From Valencia hispanica (taxonomy: Eukaryota > Chordata > Actinopteri > Cyprinodontiformes > Valenciidae): DNA of 64,000 bases. The position numbers and the translations under genes were made by a program. The notes under the pieces are model-generated. The model did no database searches and was not told the origin of the DNA. It was given only the letters and a program-made list of their open reading frames with translations. Location of the stretch: positions 6,053,020 through 6,117,019 of the forward strand of contig OY747700.1 in assembly GCA_963556495.2 (NCBI GenBank), given 5' to 3'. Shown one piece after another: positions 60,031-64,000 of this stretch (position 1 is the first letter of the stretch; each line of letters begins with the position of its first letter).

Positions 60031-60960
60031 TTATTTCAGTTTTTTACGAAACAACTGGTTTAAAATGTTGCGTATTTTAGACAGCTTAAAGCCGTACATC
60101 ACAGGGTTGAACAGTGGCTGACATGTTACATAGTACAATGATAACAACACTCTTATTCCATCAGGAACACTGCTCATGTTAAACCTGCTTTGTAACACAT
60201 CAAAGCAAATAGCAAATGAAAAGTTTATCACAGAGGCCAGGTGAGGAGCGCAGGTGCTGACCGCTTTCTGTCGGGTCTGTTTGGACCCAGAAAAGCAAAC
60301 CTTCAGGATCCTGATGTATGGGTAGATAATTAAACCAGCTATAATTAAAACTGATAAAGCGGTGCTAGTGAGTCCATAAATGTTGTTGACTGTAGTGTCA
60401 GAGCAGGCCAGTTTAACTATAGAGTAGTTGTCACAGTATATTTTGTTAATGACGTTTCCACAGAGCTTCAGAGAGAAACTCATAGATGTTACAGGAATAA
60501 CCAGTAGAAACCCCATTATCCAGGCTGCTGCAATACAAATGGCAACTTTCTTCAGGGTCATCAATGAGTGATAGTGCAGAGGATGACAGAGAGCCAGGTA
60601 TCTGTCATAAGACATGATGGCTAGATTACAATACTCTACACTTACATAAGTGTAGAGACAGAAAAGCTGCATGAAACAGGGTGAAGCAGAAATATTGTGA
60701 ACATCAGAGAGGATCTGAACCAGCAGGAAGGGAAACAACGATGTGCTGCCGTACAGTTCATTCACAAACAGGCTGCAGAGGAAAATGTACATAGGTGCAT
60801 GTAAGCTCCTGTTCACACAGATCACCACGATCAGCAGGACATTAAAACCAATGATCAGAACAAACAAAAACAGCACAAGAATAAAGAAAATATATTTTAA
60901 CCGTTTGGTATCATAATAAGCAGCAAGAGTGAAATAAAAAAACTGTGTTGAATTCACCAT
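60031..60960 (-). CDS. Olfactory receptor, intact, 309 aa (OR F, array unit 3)
   Basis: Third array OR, from ATG 60958-60960. The upstream in-frame extension seen for OR D and OR E is cut by a stop here, supporting MVNSTQ as the true start. Core motifs are present with changes at normally constant places: MSYDRYLALC (Leu for Ile), KAVSTCAPHL (Ala for Thr) and Pro for Leu in SASPCFMQ before TM3. These may be tolerated or early signs of relaxed constraint. The frame is fully open. AATAAA (60030-60035, complement) overlaps the stop. Confidence 0.94.
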   Translation of the reverse strand: MVNSTQFFYFTLAAYYDTKRLKYIFFILVLFLFVLIIGFNVLLIVVICVNRSLHAPMYIFLCSLFVNELYGSTSLFPFLLVQILSDVHNISASPCFMQLFCLYTYVSVEYCNLAIMSYDRYLALCHPLHYHSLMTLKKVAICIAAAWIMGFLLVIPVTSMSFSLKLCGNVINKIYCDNYSIVKLACSDTTVNNIYGLTSTALSVLIIAGLIIYPYIRILKVCFSGSKQTRQKAVSTCAPHLASVINFSFAICFDVLQSRFNMSSVPDGIRVLLSLYYVTCQPLFNPVMYGFKLSKIRNILNQLFRKKLK

Positions 60961-61106
60961 AATGGTCCTTATGCTTAAACAAATATGAAATCTGTGTTAA
61001 AGGAGGCACAGATTAAACCTCGTTACCTTTTAGCACTGAAATGTGATCATTTATATTTATCAGCGTTCTAAAAAACAATCAACATCAACATCAACTTAGT
61101 TCATTA

Positions 61107-61245
61107 CATTACAGTGAGCTCCTATGAACTGAACTTTAAACCTTAGTGTGCTACTTTTAAATGTTTCATTGACCTCCCACATCAACAGGGTGATGTCATC
61201 ATCAAATGGATGTATCTGTTTCTGATTGCTATATGGTAGTCAGCA
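61107..61245 (-). promoter_or_regulatory. Conserved OR upstream block (unit 3)
   Basis: Same block as upstream of OR B, D and E; the TGATGTCATC core is at 61191-61200. Confidence 0.5.
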
Positions 61246-61299
61246 GAGAGACCATATCAGAACACAAACAGACGGAGGTTTTTGATGCATTGCTGTTAT

Positions 61300-61945
61300 G
61301 ATGCTGGTCATTTACAGTGTTTACCAGTAAGGGACTTATCGGTCTTTGACAGTTGATGTATCGGGTGCGTTACATGATGGGATGGTTGAGTGTACACAAC
61401 AACGGAAGCTGTGATTGCTGTGTATGTGGAATGCATAAACATGGACAAAATGGTTCACTCGTGTTGTGTGAAGAGCTGCCATAACAGGTCACACAATACC
61501 AGGAAAAAAAAATGTTAAAACCATATAAGACTCTTTAGGTTTCCCGCTTGGAAAGTGATTTTGGACAGAAAATGGGAGAATGCCTCCAGCGATTTTTTCA
61601 TTTTTGAACTATTTACATGTGTACTCATCCCAAACACAAGATAATTTGTGATGTCCAATGCGTTAGTTGGAGGCAGTAATGAAACGTCTGAGCTCCATTT
61701 GTTTCCTTTGAGCTTGTATGGATCAACATTGTCGATTTTAGACAATTTCTGATTATATCTATCCCTAGCCTCTTTTACAAGTTTATCCCTGTAAGGAATG
61801 CTTTCCTCCTTCTTCTTTTAATCCATGTGTGAGACTCCAGTGTGTGTGTGTGTGACATCGTAATGTATGTACCACAGACTTGCATGTAATCTAGTTGCCC
61901 TGCTGCCTGGACGAGCTGACCGGTTTGAACGTGCCATAAGACGGA
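61300..61945. mobile_element. Collapsed ISL2EU/Harbinger-like transposon (unit 3)
   Basis: The THAP piece starts at ATG 61441 and is soon frameshifted. The minus-strand piece keeps LSKIDNVDPYKLKGNKWSS and LLPPTNALDITNYLVFG (61745-61560) but is cut by a stop after its ATG, as in unit 2. Confidence 0.6.
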
Positions 61946-62349
61946 GAGCAGTCATCGGCAGCACCGCAAGGATACGCGATTCACCCAAAATAACCAATAA
62001 CCCCAGAAAGTTTTGTCACCAGATATATTGTTAGTCACTTTTTTTGAAGAAGAAACACCAGAGGGATCTAAAAAGTGACTACACATAGCGACAGAGTTGC
62101 AGAGTTAGAAACACTGTCTACAACTCACCACTCCTCCTCTCGTTGGCCTCTCCACTAAAACGGAAGCGTCAGCTCATGATAAGCCGGCCTAATGACAGCC
62201 AATTTACACTTCATGGTGTGGCTAACCCTCAACTCAAGCACAAGAAGCCCAAAGCATAAAAACAGATTTTAAATAAAGGCGACTCGCATGCAGAAACAGT
62301 GAAATGAAAGATTAAATATCAGATTACTGCAGTTACAAAACATATCGCG

Positions 62350-62580
62350 TTAAATTCAATTCAGTTCAGTTTATTTATATAGCGCTGATTCACAACAGAT
62401 GTCATCTCAAGGCACTTTAAAAGAAAAGTCCAAACATTCCAATCAGTTCTGAAGTTTTCTATCTAAAGAATCCCAGCAGATTGCTTCCCGAGTCATTGAC
62501 TTGAGGTTGCTTCCTGTTGATGCAGATTTCCAACCACAGCAATCCCTCACACTGAGCAAGCATGTAGCGACAGTGGAGAA
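62350..62580 (-). mobile_element. L2 LINE 3'-tail fragment (unit 3)
   Basis: Counterpart of 33601-33830 and 47920-48140. Confidence 0.88.
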
Positions 62581-63133
62581 TAAATATAAATATGGCTGTA
62601 ATTAATTAATTGCAGTTTACGCAGTAATTTGATGCCCCTGAAGATAATGTCAAACTTCCATGTCAAATCTTTCCCCCATGCTGAGAAATCAGGAAAGTTT
62701 TGTTTTAAAGTTTGGCCTGTTCCCGTGGCTGCATAGAGGAGTGGCAACTCACTCTTTCACAAATTGTCTTATTTTATTACCTCATATTTTATAAGCATCA
62801 TAAGTAAGATGTAGACTCTGTTTTCACTGGTGTTTGCTTTTCAACCGGGATTACAGCGCACTGCTAGTCTAATGGTTCTGAAGAGCCGCGGTTTCTAACC
62901 CCCAAGTTTCTCTTGGTTTCATGTGTTCTATTTTTATTTGACCTATGATAACCTTTTGTATGCGTGAAAACAAAACATGATTAGATGAGTAACTATTTTA
63001 GTATTTGTGTGGGACACTGTGGTGGGAGTGGTGCTCGTTCCGTTCAACTTCCCACTGCTGACCCTGGTCCAGCTATAGCTAGACCATTCTCATCTCAGAA
63101 CACCAGCTTCACACCCATCTTCCAGTTGTCCTC

Positions 63134-63367
63134 ATGGCCTGCAAGTCAGCAGTCCAACACTCCAAGTGTCTGCCTGCCTGGCTCATGCTCGGGAGAGAGC
63201 TAAGGACCCCTGCCAAGCTGGCTTTTGAAAAGCCTGTCGACGCACCAGAGGCACAATCAGGTCCATGCACCGCAAGGAAGTTGCAGGACAAATCCACACA
63301 ATCTTATGGCCTGGACCAACAGGCAAAGGTGGGACTGCAACAAAAGAGATATACAGTATTGGTATAA
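63134..63367 (+). pseudogene. Ty3/gypsy integrase fragment (unit 3)
   Basis: Counterpart of 48694-48927, with Leu for Phe in PAWLMLGRELRTPAKL. Confidence 0.6.
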
Positions 63368-63624
63368 CTACTAAAGAAAGGCTGGAATGGATCTATAGCC
63401 GAAAGACAAAAAAAGTGCCCTAAACAACCAGGTGTGGCTCTGGAGTGTCCCCTTATGCCCCTACACAGTTAGACTCAAAGCAGGTGCTGCCACATGCACC
63501 CTTCTTCTTCCCCTGAGCTCCTTATAGTTCCCTGCTACCTCTCAGTCCCAAGTGGCGCCGTTGACTGTCTCCTCACCTCAGAGAAGGTGTGTCCCCCTCA
63601 AGGATGAGAAAATTTTTAATGGAG

Positions 63625-64000
63625 GCCAGTGTAGTGATCAGTTGATAGCACTGTTGCCTTGCAGCCAGACGGCCTGGGTTCAAATCCCAGCCTAGGGTCT
63701 TTTTGCATGGGTCTTTCTGCATGGAGTTTGCATGTTCTCCCTGTTCTCCCTGTGCATGTGTGGGTTCTCTCTGGGTACTCCGGCTTCCTCCCACAGTCCA
63801 AAAACAGGACTGTCAGGGTAATTGGTCTCTCTAAATTGCTCTTAGGTATGTGTGTGGTTGTTTGTCCTGTTTGTCTCTATGTTGCCCTGCAATGGACTGG
63901 CGAACTGTCCAGGGCGTACCCTGCCTCTCACCCCCGTGACTGCTGGAGATAGGCACCAGCTGCCCCGCAACCCTACATAGGATGGACGGGTATGGAAAAT
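63625..64000 (+). mobile_element. tRNA-like teleost SINE (right end of array)
   Basis: The body is as in units 1 and 2 up to GGCACCAGC at 63960. The tail then reads TGCCCCGCAACCCTACATAG, closer to a general SINE tail than to the array version. Cut by the window end. Confidence 0.85.

Larger units (their letters stand above)
49532..63960. repeat. OR array unit 3 (14.4 kb)
   Basis: Third copy of the cassette, with the same LINE and LTR-like insertion as unit 2. It ends in the SINE at about 63960, where the tail switches to a different version (TGCCCCGCAACCCTACATAG). The array may stop there. Confidence 0.85.

Overview
The window is teleost fish genomic DNA. It carries fish-type olfactory receptor (OR) genes with single-exon coding regions. 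Between them lie typical fish repeats: L2-like LINEs with a TTGAA-type tail, a Tc1 element with roughly 210-bp terminal repeats, a tRNA-headed SINE, a L1/Tx1-like LINE, Harbinger-type remnants, a hAT element and retroviral-like pieces. No prokaryotic, plasmid or CRISPR signal was seen. The only genes that look functional are five OR genes and one LINE ORF1; nearly everything else is mobile-element debris.

Layout. 1-4292: a broken Gag-like gene split by a 2.6-kb hAT transposon whose 8-bp target duplication is still perfect. 4293-4912: an internally deleted OR pseudogene (minus). 4913-12930: a Harbinger-like MITE, SINE fragments, a ~737-bp tandem repeat, an L2 3' end and other repeats. 12931-13857: intact OR (minus). 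17702-18679: intact, more divergent OR (plus). 19930-21560: decayed L2 LINE (minus). 22162-26557: a Tc1 element that has taken in an L2 copy and an unidentified segment. 26750-27406: MITE. 28091-28500: candidate retroviral LTR with primer-binding site.

30517-63960 is a tandem segmental duplication. Unit 1 (30517-35200) is 4.7 kb. Units 2 (35201-49531) and 3 (49532-about 63960) are each about 14.4 kb. Every unit carries one intact minus-strand OR, a THAP/YqaJ-type DNA-transposon remnant, an L2 tail, a Ty3/gypsy integrase scrap and a tRNA-like SINE. Units 2 and 3 also contain an 8-kb L1-like LINE and a 1.35-kb solo-LTR-like insertion; unit 1 still has both empty sites. The unit junctions lie in the SINE 3' tail, which suggests recombination between SINE tails built the array.

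Biology. The ORs are predicted seven-transmembrane odorant receptors of ciliated olfactory neurons. The four intact minus-strand genes (B, D, E, F) form one close subfamily with a shared upstream block and an AATAAA that overlaps the stop codon. The window records OR birth by unequal crossover, OR death by internal deletion, and repeated transposon colonisation. I saw no clearly new molecular system. The most informative structure is the layered OR/SINE/LINE/LTR array.
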